Shown in pieces: positions 39,874 through 48,151 of a stretch of 64,000 bases of DNA (position 1 is the stretch's first letter; the number at the start of each line of letters is the position of its first letter). The position numbers and the translations under genes are program-made. Under the pieces are notes generated by a model. The model worked only from the letters and a program-made list of their open reading frames with translations, was not told where the DNA came from and ran no database searches. The DNA comes from an uncultured Collinsella sp. (GTDB taxonomy: Bacteria > Actinomycetota > Coriobacteriia > Coriobacteriales > Coriobacteriaceae): positions 62,001 through 126,000 of the forward strand of contig UQMM01000002.1 in NCBI GenBank assembly GCA_900542165.1, read 5' to 3'.

Positions 39874-40764
39874 CTAGCGCCCGCGCTCTTCCATGATAAT
39901 CTCGATCTCGTCGGCGTTGATGCCGACCATGGCCTCGCCCAGGTCCTCCGAAAGCTCGGCAATGAGCTTGGCATCGGTGAAGTTTGCCACGGCCTTGACG
40001 ATGGCGGCGGCGCGCTTGGCGGGGTCGCCACTCTTAAAGATGCCCGAGCCGACAAAGACGCCTTCGGCGCCCAGCTGCATCATCAGCGCGGCGTCGGCGG
40101 GGGTCGCTACGCCGCCGGCGGCAAAGTTCACGACGGGAAGCTTACCCGTGGCATGGACCTCGCGCACCAGCTCGACCGGAACCTGCAGTTGCTTGGCTGC
40201 CTCAAAGAGCTCGTCGTCGCGCAGGGCAACAACGTCACGGATCTGCTTTTGGATCTTGCGCATGTGACGCACGGCCTGAACGACGTCGCCTGTACCCGGC
40301 TCACCCTTGGTGCGAATCATCGTGGCGCCCTCGGCAACACGGCGCAGCGCCTCGCCCAGATCACGGGCGCCGCAGACAAACGGCACGTCAAACTGAGTCT
40401 TGTCGATGTGATAGACGTCATCGGCAGGGGAGAGAACCTCGGACTCGTCGATGTAATCGATCTCGATGGCCTGTAGGACCTGCGCCTCGACAATGTGGCC
40501 GATACGGCATTTGGCCATAACGGGGATGGAGACGGCCTCCTGGATGCCCTTGATCATCTTGGGATCGCTCATGCGTGACACACCGCCTGCGGCACGGATA
40601 TCGGCCGGGATGCGCTCGAGTGCCATGACGGCGCAGGCGCCTGCCTCTTCGGCGATGCGTGCCTGCTCGGGCGTGGTGACGTCCATGATGACGCCGCCCT
40701 TGAGCATCTGCGCGAGCTCGCGATTGAGTTTGACGCGATCGGCCTTGCTGGTCTGTTCTGCCAT
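39874..40764 (-). CDS. pdxS: Pyridoxal 5'-phosphate synthase lyase subunit
   Basis: From ATG 40764 (AAGGGAGC upstream) a 296-residue TIM barrel: LNRELAQMLKGGVIMDVTTPEQARIAEEAGACAVMALERIPADIRAAGGVSRMSDPKMI, then MAKCRIGHIVEAQ (the active-site Lys), DYIDESEVLSPAD, FVCGARDLGEALRR and VNFAAGGVATPADAALMMQLGAEGVFVGSGIFKS. PdxS condenses ribose 5-phosphate, glyceraldehyde 3-phosphate and ammonia into PLP. The divergent pdxR gene is its probable activator. The family is nearly invariant, so identification is certain. Confidence 0.96.
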   Translation of the reverse strand: MAEQTSKADRVKLNRELAQMLKGGVIMDVTTPEQARIAEEAGACAVMALERIPADIRAAGGVSRMSDPKMIKGIQEAVSIPVMAKCRIGHIVEAQVLQAIEIDYIDESEVLSPADDVYHIDKTQFDVPFVCGARDLGEALRRVAEGATMIRTKGEPGTGDVVQAVRHMRKIQKQIRDVVALRDDELFEAAKQLQVPVELVREVHATGKLPVVNFAAGGVATPADAALMMQLGAEGVFVGSGIFKSGDPAKRAAAIVKAVANFTDAKLIAELSEDLGEAMVGINADEIEIIMEERGR

Positions 40765-40856
40765 GGTTGCTCCCTTGGTTGGCATGTGCATTGCTTGACG
40801 GAACATCCTATCGGGGAGCTGGGTATGGCGAAATACTCAGTTTTCGAGATAATAAC

Positions 40857-40898
40857 AAGGTCAGACTAATACCAGATTGAATGACTTAATAAGGTCAG
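40857..40898. promoter_or_regulatory. AAGGTCAG direct repeats in the pdxS-pdxR promoter region
   Basis: AAGGTCAG occurs at 40857-40864 and 40891-40898, in the same direction 34 bp apart, each preceded by TAATAA-like bases. PdxR-type MocR regulators are known to bind direct repeats in the intergenic region they share with pdxST. Confidence 0.55.
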
Positions 40899-40909
40899 GT
40901 GACAAACAC

Positions 40910-42349
40910 ATGCTTGACTACAATTTGGAAAAACGCGGCGAGGCATCGCTCTATGAGTATGTTTACCAGCAAATTCGAGATGATATTGTTGCTGGCCGTA
41001 TTGCGGCGGGGGAGCATCTGCCGTCTAAGCGCGCCTTTGCCAGTCATCTGGGAATCAGTGTCATTACTATCGAGAATGCATATAGCCAGTTACTTGCCGA
41101 GGGCTATATTTGCTCAAAGCCGCGGCGTGGCTACTACGCTTGCGAGCTTCCGGATGCACCGGTTTTGGCTTCGGCTGCGGAGGGCATCGACCGAGATGCC
41201 GTTTCTGTGGGTCCCAGCGCGCATGATGTCAACGGACAGGCCGAGCGATTCGATACACTTTCTCCTTCCGCTTTGGAGGCGGCGCGGCTTTGGCAAAGTG
41301 CGCTACGGGCGACGCTGGCATCCGAAGACGAGCGCGAAATCTTTTCGCCCGCACCGGCGCAGGGTACCGCTCGGCTGCGATGTGCGATCGCCCATCATCT
41401 GCGCGGAACGAGAGGCATGAATGTCGATCCCGACAATATCGTCATCGGCGCGGGCGCCCAGTTGCTCGACACTATGTTGGTTCAGTTGCTTGGCGCTGAC
41501 AAGGTGTATGCCGTTGAGGACCCGGGCTATTTGCGTCTGACGCGCATCTATCAGGCTATGGGCTGCAAAGTTCGACATATCCCGTTGGATGATGAGGGCG
41601 TGGACTTGAGCACTCTGCAGAAAAGCGGGACCGATGTCCTTCACCTGATGCCGTCCCATCAGTATCCGACCGGCCTTGTGACGAGCATTGCGCGTCGCTA
41701 TGCGCTTCTGAGCTGGGCCGCCGAGCGACCAGGTCGGTATCTCATCGAAGATGACTTTGATTGTGAGTTTCGCCTTGCCGGGAAGCCGATTCCCGCGCTC
41801 GCGTCGATCGATGCCGCCCAGTCGGTTATCTACACCAACACGTTTTCGAAGAGCCTTTCATCGGCGTTGCGTTTGGCGTACATGGTGTTGCCCGATGAGC
41901 TAATGGAGCGGTTTAGGCGCAACCTTGGTTTCTACGCCTCGTCGGTGAGCTCTGTTGACCAGGTCGCTTTGGCGCGTTTGCTGGAATCGGGTGATTACGA
42001 GCGACATGTGAACCGCGTGCGCGTTCGTGCTCGCGAGGCGCGTGATGGCCTGATGGCGCTTGTGCGGAAGGTATTTCCGGCAGGAGAGGTCTCGATTGAG
42101 CATGCAGACGCGGGCCTTTACTGCACCGTAGTTGCGGAGCGTGGAGCGGGCGGAAGCTCTTTTGTGCGGGCCCTCACGCGCTCGAGTATCCCTTTTGTCG
42201 ATATCAGTGACTGTTATTGGTGTGCCGATGGCGCATCTGTCCCTGAAAACTCAAGTCAAATTCTTGTTCAGTATGACGATTTGAGTCCAAAAGCGCTAAA
42301 TACCTTGGAATCGCAGCTAATGGGAGTACTCTGCAACCTAAGTGAGTAG
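40910..42349 (+). CDS. pdxR: MocR/PdxR-family regulator (GntR HTH plus aminotransferase-like domain)
   Basis: From ATG 40910 a 479-residue protein: GntR winged helix SLYEYVYQQIRDDIVAGRIAAGEHLPSKRAFASHLGISVITIENAYSQLLAEGYICSKPRRGYY at about 12-76, then a fold-type I aminotransferase domain (VIGAGAQLLDTMLVQLLG, VEDPGYLRLTRIYQAMG, DDFDCEFRL, NTFSKSLSSALRLAYMVLP with the PLP Lys). Divergence from pdxST and the domain order identify PdxR, which senses PLP and controls pdxST. The last codons CTA AGT GAG TAG (Leu-Ser-Glu-stop) belong to a 119-bp repeat that overlaps the gene end, so the native C-terminus may have been altered. Confidence 0.88.
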   Translation: MLDYNLEKRGEASLYEYVYQQIRDDIVAGRIAAGEHLPSKRAFASHLGISVITIENAYSQLLAEGYICSKPRRGYYACELPDAPVLASAAEGIDRDAVSVGPSAHDVNGQAERFDTLSPSALEAARLWQSALRATLASEDEREIFSPAPAQGTARLRCAIAHHLRGTRGMNVDPDNIVIGAGAQLLDTMLVQLLGADKVYAVEDPGYLRLTRIYQAMGCKVRHIPLDDEGVDLSTLQKSGTDVLHLMPSHQYPTGLVTSIARRYALLSWAAERPGRYLIEDDFDCEFRLAGKPIPALASIDAAQSVIYTNTFSKSLSSALRLAYMVLPDELMERFRRNLGFYASSVSSVDQVALARLLESGDYERHVNRVRVRAREARDGLMALVRKVFPAGEVSIEHADAGLYCTVVAERGAGGSSFVRALTRSSIPFVDISDCYWCADGASVPENSSQILVQYDDLSPKALNTLESQLMGVLCNLSE

Positions 42350-42458
42350 GCTTTTGGAACTTTGGCGACCAGGCAGTTTTATAACAAGCTATCTACCTGC
42401 GGTTTTGAAAAGCAGGATGACCGGGCTGCTCGGGATGTTCAAAAAAGTCTACTCACTT
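42340..42458. repeat. AAGTGAGTAG 119-bp element, copy 1
   Basis: Terminal inverted repeats AAGTGAGTAGGCTTTT (42340-42355) and AAAAGTCTACTCACTT (42443-42458), preceded by CT. The interior contains TACCTGCGGTTTT, shared with the other two copies. The left end overlaps the last codons and stop of pdxR. No coding capacity. The 292-base gap 42350-42641 holds this element, the palindrome at 42493 and nothing else recognised. Confidence 0.88.
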
Positions 42459-42492
42459 GTCGCGCAAAGCTTCTGCATGAGAAAAAAATGAG

Positions 42493-42558
42493 GTTTTCAA
42501 CAGAACTTCGTCCAGCTCTCGGCAAGCTTTTGGCCAGTTGGGGAGGGCTGTTGAAAAC
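42493..42558. repeat. 66-bp inverted-repeat element upstream of the nuclease gene
   Basis: GTTTTCAACAG (42493-42503) and CTGTTGAAAAC (42548-42558) are perfect 11-bp inverted arms flanking 44 bases. It lies between the 119-bp element and the nuclease start (42642) and may be a second small element or the gene's operator. Confidence 0.5.
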
Positions 42559-42641
42559 TTGGCAGTCCGTTCGGCACCATTTTTGGCGCGTTCGCGCTAA
42601 TGCGTGACTGACTGGGTTGAAATTCGTGTTTTCCTGTGCTT

Positions 42642-43769
42642 ATGAAGGATCTACTTTGTGACATATCGGCTTTTAGGTACTGGCGTTTGCCCCCTCAGGT
42701 CCGCGCGTTGTGTCCGCCGCTTCCACGGCCGGAAGAAGACCGGCAGCGATATGATCTCGCCCGTAACCCGACGGCTGCGGTTGCGCTCGGCTTTCCGTTG
42801 TATACATTGGTTCGGACGAGAAACAAGCGGACTTGTCCTGCCAGCATTAGGCAGCGGCTGTTCCTCGGTGAGCTCCCCAGGGAATCCGTGCTGGAAACGG
42901 AGCATGGATTTTTGATTACGTCTCCTCTACTGACGGCATTCATCATGTCGCGGCATCTGACGGATCTTCAGCTTCTTTTGATATTGGCGGAGATGTGTGG
43001 CTTGTTTGCGGTGTGCGCTCTGCCGGCGGCGCTTGAGGCGGAGCTTACGTGCGCAATTGATTCGGGCGCGATTTCGACAACGTTCGGTTGGGTGCGCTGC
43101 CCGTCCGAGGACGGCACCGCTTCAAATTTATGGCGTCGAGACGCTTTGGTTTTGGGCAGAGACCTTGACCGTTTTTGTTCAGATGTTTGCGGGATGCGTT
43201 ACGGCAATAGATTTATGGCGGTATCGCAACTCGTTCCATTGGGTGCCGCGTCGCCTTTTGAGGTCGAGGCGTATTTGTTGCTTGGACTGCCGCGAGCCCT
43301 GGGAGGCGAAGGGTTCTGCGGCATAGAGCTCAATGTCGAAGTGACGCTAAGCCCAAGTGCTCGAGCGATTGTGGGAAAGTCCCGTGTATATATCGACCTA
43401 CTTCTTTCTTCGCCGGACGGCAGGCGACAGGTGGCTATTGAATGTCAGGGAAAGGCCTCGCACGGACGCGCAGGGGATGGCTTGCGTGACGCTGACCGCA
43501 TGACGGCCCTTCAGGCCATGGGCTACGATGTACTTCTCCTGACACACAGACAGATATCCGATGAGGGCAGATTCCGCGCGATCGTTAAGGCCGTATGCAG
43601 GATGCTCGATGCTGAATATCGTGATAAAAGCTCAGATGAGCAAAGGGCTGAGACATTACTCCGATCTGAACTATTCGTTGACTGGACAGAATTGGGAGTA
43701 ATCGACGGAAAGATGCCCGTTAGACACAAAATAGCTCGATCGTGGACGGCTGCGGTTCTAAGTGAGTAG
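42642..43769 (+). CDS. Vsr/DUF559-like nuclease-domain protein
   Basis: From ATG 42642 (GTG 42636 is possible; no clear ribosome site) a 375-residue protein. Residues 1-200 (DISAFRYWRLPPQVRAL ... LITSPLLTAFIMSRHLTDLQLLLILAEMCGLFAVC) form a helical domain resembling AbiEi-like or coriobacterial DUF559-associated N-termini. Residues 203-320 fit the Vsr/DUF559 branch of the PD-(D/E)XK fold: SPFEVEAYLLLGLP (Glu207), YIDLLLSSPDG (Asp252), VAIECQGKASHG (Glu267, Gln269, His274), then DADRMTALQAMGYDVLLL. The usual IE-x-DG-x-x-H is IECQGKASH here. It is flanked by two 119-bp elements, and the right one provides its Leu-Ser-Glu-stop end. DNA repair, defence or element mobility are candidate roles. Confidence 0.7.
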   Translation: MKDLLCDISAFRYWRLPPQVRALCPPLPRPEEDRQRYDLARNPTAAVALGFPLYTLVRTRNKRTCPASIRQRLFLGELPRESVLETEHGFLITSPLLTAFIMSRHLTDLQLLLILAEMCGLFAVCALPAALEAELTCAIDSGAISTTFGWVRCPSEDGTASNLWRRDALVLGRDLDRFCSDVCGMRYGNRFMAVSQLVPLGAASPFEVEAYLLLGLPRALGGEGFCGIELNVEVTLSPSARAIVGKSRVYIDLLLSSPDGRRQVAIECQGKASHGRAGDGLRDADRMTALQAMGYDVLLLTHRQISDEGRFRAIVKAVCRMLDAEYRDKSSDEQRAETLLRSELFVDWTELGVIDGKMPVRHKIARSWTAAVLSE

Positions 43770-43878
43770 ACTTTTGGCACTTTGGCGACCAGGCCGTTTT
43801 GCAACAAGTCATTTACCTGCGGCTTTATAAAGCAATATGGATGGTGTGCTCGACAAGTTCCAAAAAGTCTACTCACTT
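43760..43878. repeat. AAGTGAGTAG 119-bp element, copy 2
   Basis: Terminal repeats AAGTGAGTAGACTTTT (43760-43775) and AAAAGTCTACTCACTT (43863-43878), extended by CT on the left and AG on the right to 18-bp perfect inverted ends. Same length as copy 1 (119 bases) and shares GGC(A)ACTTTGGCGACCAGG and TACCTGCGG blocks with it. It supplies the stop codon of the nuclease gene. Confidence 0.9.
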
Positions 43879-43946
43879 AGTTTTTGACGAGAAGCCGATG
43901 CCTAAGGTGGTCCTATTTCAGGGAGTTAATAAGTTCGTGAGGCACG

Positions 43947-43976
43947 AAAAAGGCCCGAACCATGCGGTTCGGGCCT
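43947..43976 (-). terminator. Intrinsic terminator of the rubrerythrin gene
   Basis: On the reverse strand AGGCCCGAACC and GGTTCGGGCCT (43976-43966 and 43961-43951) form an 11-bp stem followed by TTTTT. Confidence 0.9.
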
Positions 43977-44010
43977 CATCGAGCTAGAGGTTATGTCTCA
44001 GGCGGTTGGC

Positions 44011-44571
44011 TTAGCCAAAGTAGCGCTTGAGCAGGCCGGCGAAAGCCTTGCCGTGGCGGGCCTCGTCGCGAGCCATCTCGTGCACGGTGTCGTGGATGGC
44101 ATCGAGACCAGCGGCCTTGGCGCGCTTGGCAAGATCGGTCTTGCCGGCGGTGGCGCCGTTCTCGGCCTCAACGCGCATCTCGAGGTTCTTCTTGGTGGAG
44201 TCGGTCACGACCTCGCCCAGAAGCTCGGCGAACTTGGCGGCATGCTCGGCCTCCTCGTGGGCAGCCTTCTCCCAGTACAGGCCGATCTCGGGGTAGCCCT
44301 CGCGATGGGCGACGCGAGCCATGGCCAGGTACATACCGACCTCGGAGCACTCGCCCTCAAAGTTGGCGCGCAGGTCGGCAACGATGTCCTCGGAGACGCC
44401 CTCCATCTTGGCGACGCCCACGACGTGCTCGGCAGCCCACTCGAGCTGGCCCTCCTCCTGCTTCAGGAAGCGAGAACCGGGAACGCCGCACTGGGGGCAC
44501 TTAAAATCCTCGGGCAGCTGGTCGCCGTCGTACTCTTCAACATAACCGCAAACGGGGCAAACAAATTTCAT
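44011..44571 (-). CDS. Reverse rubrerythrin (N-terminal rubredoxin, di-iron peroxidase)
   Basis: From ATG 44571 (AAAGGA upstream) a 186-residue protein. The rubredoxin domain comes first, MKFVCPVCGYVEEYDGDQLPEDFKCPQCG with Cys5, Cys8, Cys25 and Cys28, followed by a ferritin-like four-helix domain with ligands in FEGECSEVGMYLAMARVAHREGY, AAHEEAEHAAKFAELLG and EMARDEARHGKAF. This inverted order defines reverse rubrerythrins, which reduce H2O2 (and O2) in anaerobes using NADH-dependent electron donors. Its own terminator follows. The upstream 250 bases are AT-rich and shared with the divergent dehydrogenase operon. Confidence 0.92.
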   Translation of the reverse strand: MKFVCPVCGYVEEYDGDQLPEDFKCPQCGVPGSRFLKQEEGQLEWAAEHVVGVAKMEGVSEDIVADLRANFEGECSEVGMYLAMARVAHREGYPEIGLYWEKAAHEEAEHAAKFAELLGEVVTDSTKKNLEMRVEAENGATAGKTDLAKRAKAAGLDAIHDTVHEMARDEARHGKAFAGLLKRYFG

Positions 44572-44730
44572 GATTCGATCCTTTCGATCGATGGCGATGG
44601 GGCGCTTGTCCGGTCCCGTAAGGGCCCTCTCCGGACGTGCGTCTTGACGAGTTCTATTATCCATAAATGCAACCAAATGTGAAGCCTATTAGGAATGATT
44701 TTTAATAAAACAATTTTGAGATATGAAGAT

Positions 44731-44809
44731 GTTAATTGATTAACGATTGGCATACCGTCTGTGGCCTCCGGTGAGTACAATCGGGCGAGCAAATGTTGAC
44801 CAATCAACA
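44731..44809. promoter_or_regulatory. Palindromes upstream of the dehydrogenase operon
   Basis: GTTAATTGATTAAC (44731-44744) and TGTTGACCAATCAACA (44794-44809) each have 6-bp inverted arms. The second ends 18 bases before the start codon at 44828 and would block the promoter or ribosome site when bound. The surrounding region is AT-rich. Confidence 0.4.
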
Positions 44810-44827
44810 AATGAGGGAGTTTCCTTT

Positions 44828-46048
44828 ATGCATCTAGCCCATCGTGCCTGGTGCCGAACATATCAGACGGTTTTTCGCATTGCATTGCCGATCCTGCCCT
44901 ATACCGAGCCGCGCATTTTGGAGCATGCCGAGGATGTGCCCGCGGTGCTTCAAAAGCGCTCGATCCAGAAGGTCCTTATCGTGACAGACCCTGGTATTGC
45001 ACGTTTGGGGCTCACGGCACCACTCGAGCGTGCGCTTACGGCTCAGGGGATTGGCGTTACGGTCTATGCCGAAACGCGTGCGAACCCCACGGTCTCAAAC
45101 GTGGAGGAAGCGGCGGCGCTGTATCGCGAGAACGACTGCCGGGCCATTATCGGCTTTGGTGGCGGTTCGGCCATGGACTGCGCCAAGGGTGTGGGGGCGC
45201 GCATTGCGCAGCCAAACAAGCCCATCAACAAGATGCGCGGCCTGCTGCGGATTCATCGTCGCCTGCCGCTGCTCATCGCCGTTCCCACTACGGCAGGTAC
45301 GGGAAGCGAAGTCACGCTCGCGGCGGTTATCACCGATGATGAGACGCACTACAAGTACCCCATTAACGACTTTGTGCTTATCCCGCGCTTTGCGGTGCAC
45401 GACCCCGAGTTTACGCGCGGTCTGCCCGCCTCCATTACGGGGCAGACGGGTATGGACGCCCTGACGCATGCCGTCGAGGCCTTTATCGGGCGAAGCACCA
45501 CGCCCTATACGCGTAAGATGGCGCGACAGGCGGTGCAGCTTATCCATGACAATTTGCTCGAGGCCTATGAGCATGGTGACGACATGCGCGCTCGTCGCAA
45601 TATGCTTTCGGCGGCGTATAAGGCGGGCGTTGCGTTTACTCGCTCCTATGTCGGATATGTGCATGCCATTGCGCACAGTCTGGGCGGCAGATACGGAATT
45701 CCGCACGGTTTGGCCAACGCGATCATCCTGCCGCATATGCTTCGCGCTTATGGCGAAACTGCTGCTCCTAAGCTCGCCGATCTCGCCCGCATGGCCGGTA
45801 TCGCGCCGGCTACTGCGCAGGACGGTCTTGCGGCCGAGGCCTTTATCGATTGGGTCGACCGCATGAACGAGGCCCTGGGAATCCCCAGATATGTCTCGGG
45901 TATTCGCCGCTCCGATATTCCGCAAATGGCGTCCCATGCCGATGTCGAGGCCAATCCCTTGTACCCCGTTCCTCTTTTAATGGACCGTTTGGAGCTCGAG
46001 CGTATGTATGAGGTCGTCGCGGGTGGTATGTTTGAGGATGAGAACTAG
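44828..46048 (+). CDS. Iron-containing alcohol dehydrogenase
   Basis: From ATG 44828 (GAGGGAG upstream) a 406-residue group III dehydrogenase: VLIVTDPGIARLG, ETRANPTVSNVEEAAALYRENDCRAIIGFGGGSAMDCAKG (NAD-binding GGGS), AVPTTAGTGSEVT, then TGQTGMDALTHAVEAFIG (Asp and first His) and YVHAIAHSLGGRYGIPHGLANAI (further metal His residues). It oxidises or reduces a short- to medium-chain alcohol with NAD(P)H. Nine bases downstream is an aldehyde dehydrogenase gene, so the pair interconverts an alcohol, aldehyde and acid. Start further upstream (44747) lacks a ribosome site. Confidence 0.92.
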   Translation: MHLAHRAWCRTYQTVFRIALPILPYTEPRILEHAEDVPAVLQKRSIQKVLIVTDPGIARLGLTAPLERALTAQGIGVTVYAETRANPTVSNVEEAAALYRENDCRAIIGFGGGSAMDCAKGVGARIAQPNKPINKMRGLLRIHRRLPLLIAVPTTAGTGSEVTLAAVITDDETHYKYPINDFVLIPRFAVHDPEFTRGLPASITGQTGMDALTHAVEAFIGRSTTPYTRKMARQAVQLIHDNLLEAYEHGDDMRARRNMLSAAYKAGVAFTRSYVGYVHAIAHSLGGRYGIPHGLANAIILPHMLRAYGETAAPKLADLARMAGIAPATAQDGLAAEAFIDWVDRMNEALGIPRYVSGIRRSDIPQMASHADVEANPLYPVPLLMDRLELERMYEVVAGGMFEDEN

Positions 46049-46057
46049 GAGGTTGCC

Positions 46058-47437
46058 ATGAACACCGAGAAAATTGCGCGCATCGTCGGCGATCAGCGCA
46101 CCTACTTTAAGACGCACGCTACGTTTGATGTCGATGCTCGACGTCGCGCGCTCGTGAGTTTACGCGATACAGTACGGGCGCACGAGGCCGATATTGCCCA
46201 TGCGCTCAAGACCGATTTGGGAAAGTCGCATGACGAGGCCTATATGTGCGAGATCGGCACGTCGCTTTCCGAGATTCGTCATCAGATTGCGCATGTGGCT
46301 CGATGGGGTCGTCCGCGCCTGCGTCCGTGTGACCTCGCTAACGCCGTGAGTGTGTGCAAAACGCAAGCCGTGCCCTATGGCGTCACGCTCATCATGGCTC
46401 CGTGGAACTACCCGTTTTTGCTAACACTCGAGCCGCTCGCCGGCGCCCTTGCCGCGGGAAATACCGTGGTCATCAAGCCGAGTGCCTATGCTCCGGCATC
46501 GAGCGCGGTGCTCAAGCAAATCTGTGAAGAGGCATTTGATCCGCGCCTGGTGACGGTTGTCGAGGGCGGGCGCGCCGAAAATGAAGCGCTGCTCGACGAG
46601 CGCTGGGACAAGATCTTCTTTACCGGTAGCGTTCCGGTCGGCAAGCTCGTTATGGAGCACGCAAGTAAAAACCTTACGCCCGTGACGCTTGAGCTGGGCG
46701 GAAAGAGTCCCTGCATCGTGGATGCGACGGCAAACTTGAAGATCGCGGCACGGCGTATCGCCTTTGGTAAATGGCTCAACGTGGGGCAGACCTGCGTGGC
46801 GCCCGACTACCTGCTGGTCGATACGCGCGTGCACGACGAGCTGCTGGGCCTCATCAAGGAGGAGGCCCGCCGCATGTTTGGCGAACATCCACTCGACAAT
46901 GAGAATTACGGGCATATCGTCAACGTCAAGCATTTTGCGCGCGTGCGCGGGCTGATCGATCCCGATAAGGTCGTGCTTGGAGGTGCCGCGCGCGAGACTT
47001 CGCTCAAGATCGAGCCGACGATTTTGGACGGCGTGTCCCCCGATGACGCCGTGATGCAGGAGGAGATTTTCGGCCCCATCTTGCCGGTGCTGACGTTTGA
47101 GAGCCTAGACGAGGCCGAGACGTTTATTACGGATCGTCCGACGCCGCTGGCCCTGTATATCTTTAGTCAGGACCGCGCGGTTCAGCAGCGCTTTGTGCGC
47201 TACGTGCCCTTTGGCGGCGGCTGCGTCAACGACACCATCATGCATTTGGCCACGAGTCATATGGGCTTTGGCGGCATGGGAGCGAGCGGTATGGGGCAGT
47301 ACCATGGCCGCGAGAGTTTCGATACGTTCAGCCACAAGAAGAGCATCGTGAACAAGGCAACCTGGCTGGACGTGCCATTCCGCTATGCCCCCTACGCAAG
47401 CTGGAAGCACAAGTTCGTGCGCATGTTCGTGCATTAG
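46058..47437 (+). CDS. Aldehyde dehydrogenase (class 3-like)
   Basis: A 459-residue NAD(P)-dependent aldehyde dehydrogenase with the short class 3 layout: MAPWNYPFLLTLEPLAGALAAGNTVVIKPSAYAPASS, FFTGSVPVGKLVMEHASKNLTPVTLELGGKSPCIV (general-base Glu in ELGG), NVGQTCVAPDYLLV (catalytic Cys), and EEIFGPILPVLTF. The C-terminus (FRYAPYASWKHKFVRMFVH) resembles fatty aldehyde dehydrogenases. Co-transcribed with the iron-containing alcohol dehydrogenase; GAGG-type ribosome site before ATG. Substrate unknown. Confidence 0.93.
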   Translation: MNTEKIARIVGDQRTYFKTHATFDVDARRRALVSLRDTVRAHEADIAHALKTDLGKSHDEAYMCEIGTSLSEIRHQIAHVARWGRPRLRPCDLANAVSVCKTQAVPYGVTLIMAPWNYPFLLTLEPLAGALAAGNTVVIKPSAYAPASSAVLKQICEEAFDPRLVTVVEGGRAENEALLDERWDKIFFTGSVPVGKLVMEHASKNLTPVTLELGGKSPCIVDATANLKIAARRIAFGKWLNVGQTCVAPDYLLVDTRVHDELLGLIKEEARRMFGEHPLDNENYGHIVNVKHFARVRGLIDPDKVVLGGAARETSLKIEPTILDGVSPDDAVMQEEIFGPILPVLTFESLDEAETFITDRPTPLALYIFSQDRAVQQRFVRYVPFGGGCVNDTIMHLATSHMGFGGMGASGMGQYHGRESFDTFSHKKSIVNKATWLDVPFRYAPYASWKHKFVRMFVH

Positions 47438-47560
47438 AATCAGATGGTGTAGCGACAAACGGTCGAAAAGGCGCGGGTGGGGCGAATTTGTGTCCGCACG
47501 GGCCCGTAGACTTCTCGGTAAGGTTAAACGCTGGTTTATCCGGCCGTTAGAGGAGCTGCT

Positions 47561-47887
47561 ATGTACGAGCCTTCACGTGTTCTTATGTCGTTTCACATCG
47601 CAGGATTTCAATATGCCGATGGCGCCTTGGTCTTGGGCGATCTTAAAGCGGGCGATAAACTGACGCTGTGTGCCGAGCGCGATAATCCCCATGACCCCGA
47701 GGCGGTTGCGATCTACTACGGCAACACCAAGCTTGGCTACGTTCCAGGAAACGAGGTCGGCCCACTGTCCTTGATGATGTATTACGGCCACGAGGACGTA
47801 TTTGAGGCCCGTGTGCAACAGGTTGCCCCCGAGCGCAGCCCGTGGCATCAGGTGCGCGTTGGGCTCTATGTGGTGGATGCTCGCTAG
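47561..47887 (+). CDS. Stand-alone HIRAN-domain protein
   Basis: A 108-residue protein (GAGGAGCTGCT before ATG) consisting only of a HIRAN domain: FHIAGFQYADGALVLGDLKAGDKLTLCAERDNPHDPEAVAIYYGNTKLGYVPGNEVGPLS. The Y-x-DG...L...L.RE.xNxxDxxAI.V...xxxLGYVPxxxA pattern is the HIRAN signature, known to bind 3' ends of single-stranded DNA in HLTF and found in bacterial repair or defence loci. Two other small genes follow on the same strand. Its partner, if any, is not evident. Confidence 0.85.
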   Translation: MYEPSRVLMSFHIAGFQYADGALVLGDLKAGDKLTLCAERDNPHDPEAVAIYYGNTKLGYVPGNEVGPLSLMMYYGHEDVFEARVQQVAPERSPWHQVRVGLYVVDAR

Positions 47888-47905
47888 TCGGCAATGGAGG
47901 CTGCC

Positions 47906-48085
47906 ATGTTTGATGACGATGACCTGTTCGATCTGACAGATGATCCGTTTGAGTGGGATATACTACTCGATGACGATGAGTTGGAGCAGGATCGTAAGAA
48001 GCGGCAGGGCAAGAACGCCCAGAGTGATGCGTCGAAAAAGAAAGACAAACGCCGCCGCGGACTGTTCGGCGGGCTCTTTGGATAA
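47906..48085 (+). CDS. Small bipolar (acidic then basic) protein
   Basis: A 59-residue protein (GGAGG six bases before ATG 47906). The first half is acidic and aromatic (MFDDDDLFDLTDDPFEWDILLDDDELEQD), the second half is basic (RKKRQGKNAQSDASKKKDKRRR) and the end is GLFGGLFG. It lies 18 bases after the HIRAN gene, suggesting an operon. Bipolar charge could bridge basic and nucleic-acid partners. I do not recognise a family. Confidence 0.6.
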   Translation: MFDDDDLFDLTDDPFEWDILLDDDELEQDRKKRQGKNAQSDASKKKDKRRRGLFGGLFG

Positions 48086-48151
48086 CCGCCAAATCGCTGC
48101 GTCTGTATACTTAGCACGAGTTGAACACGTTGCGAAATGAGGACAGAGACG

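Noticed and set aside
42340..43878. Calling the unit a classical IS composite transposon
   Set aside because: The flanking elements encode no transposase, and no target duplication could be recognised; only mobile-like structure is supported.
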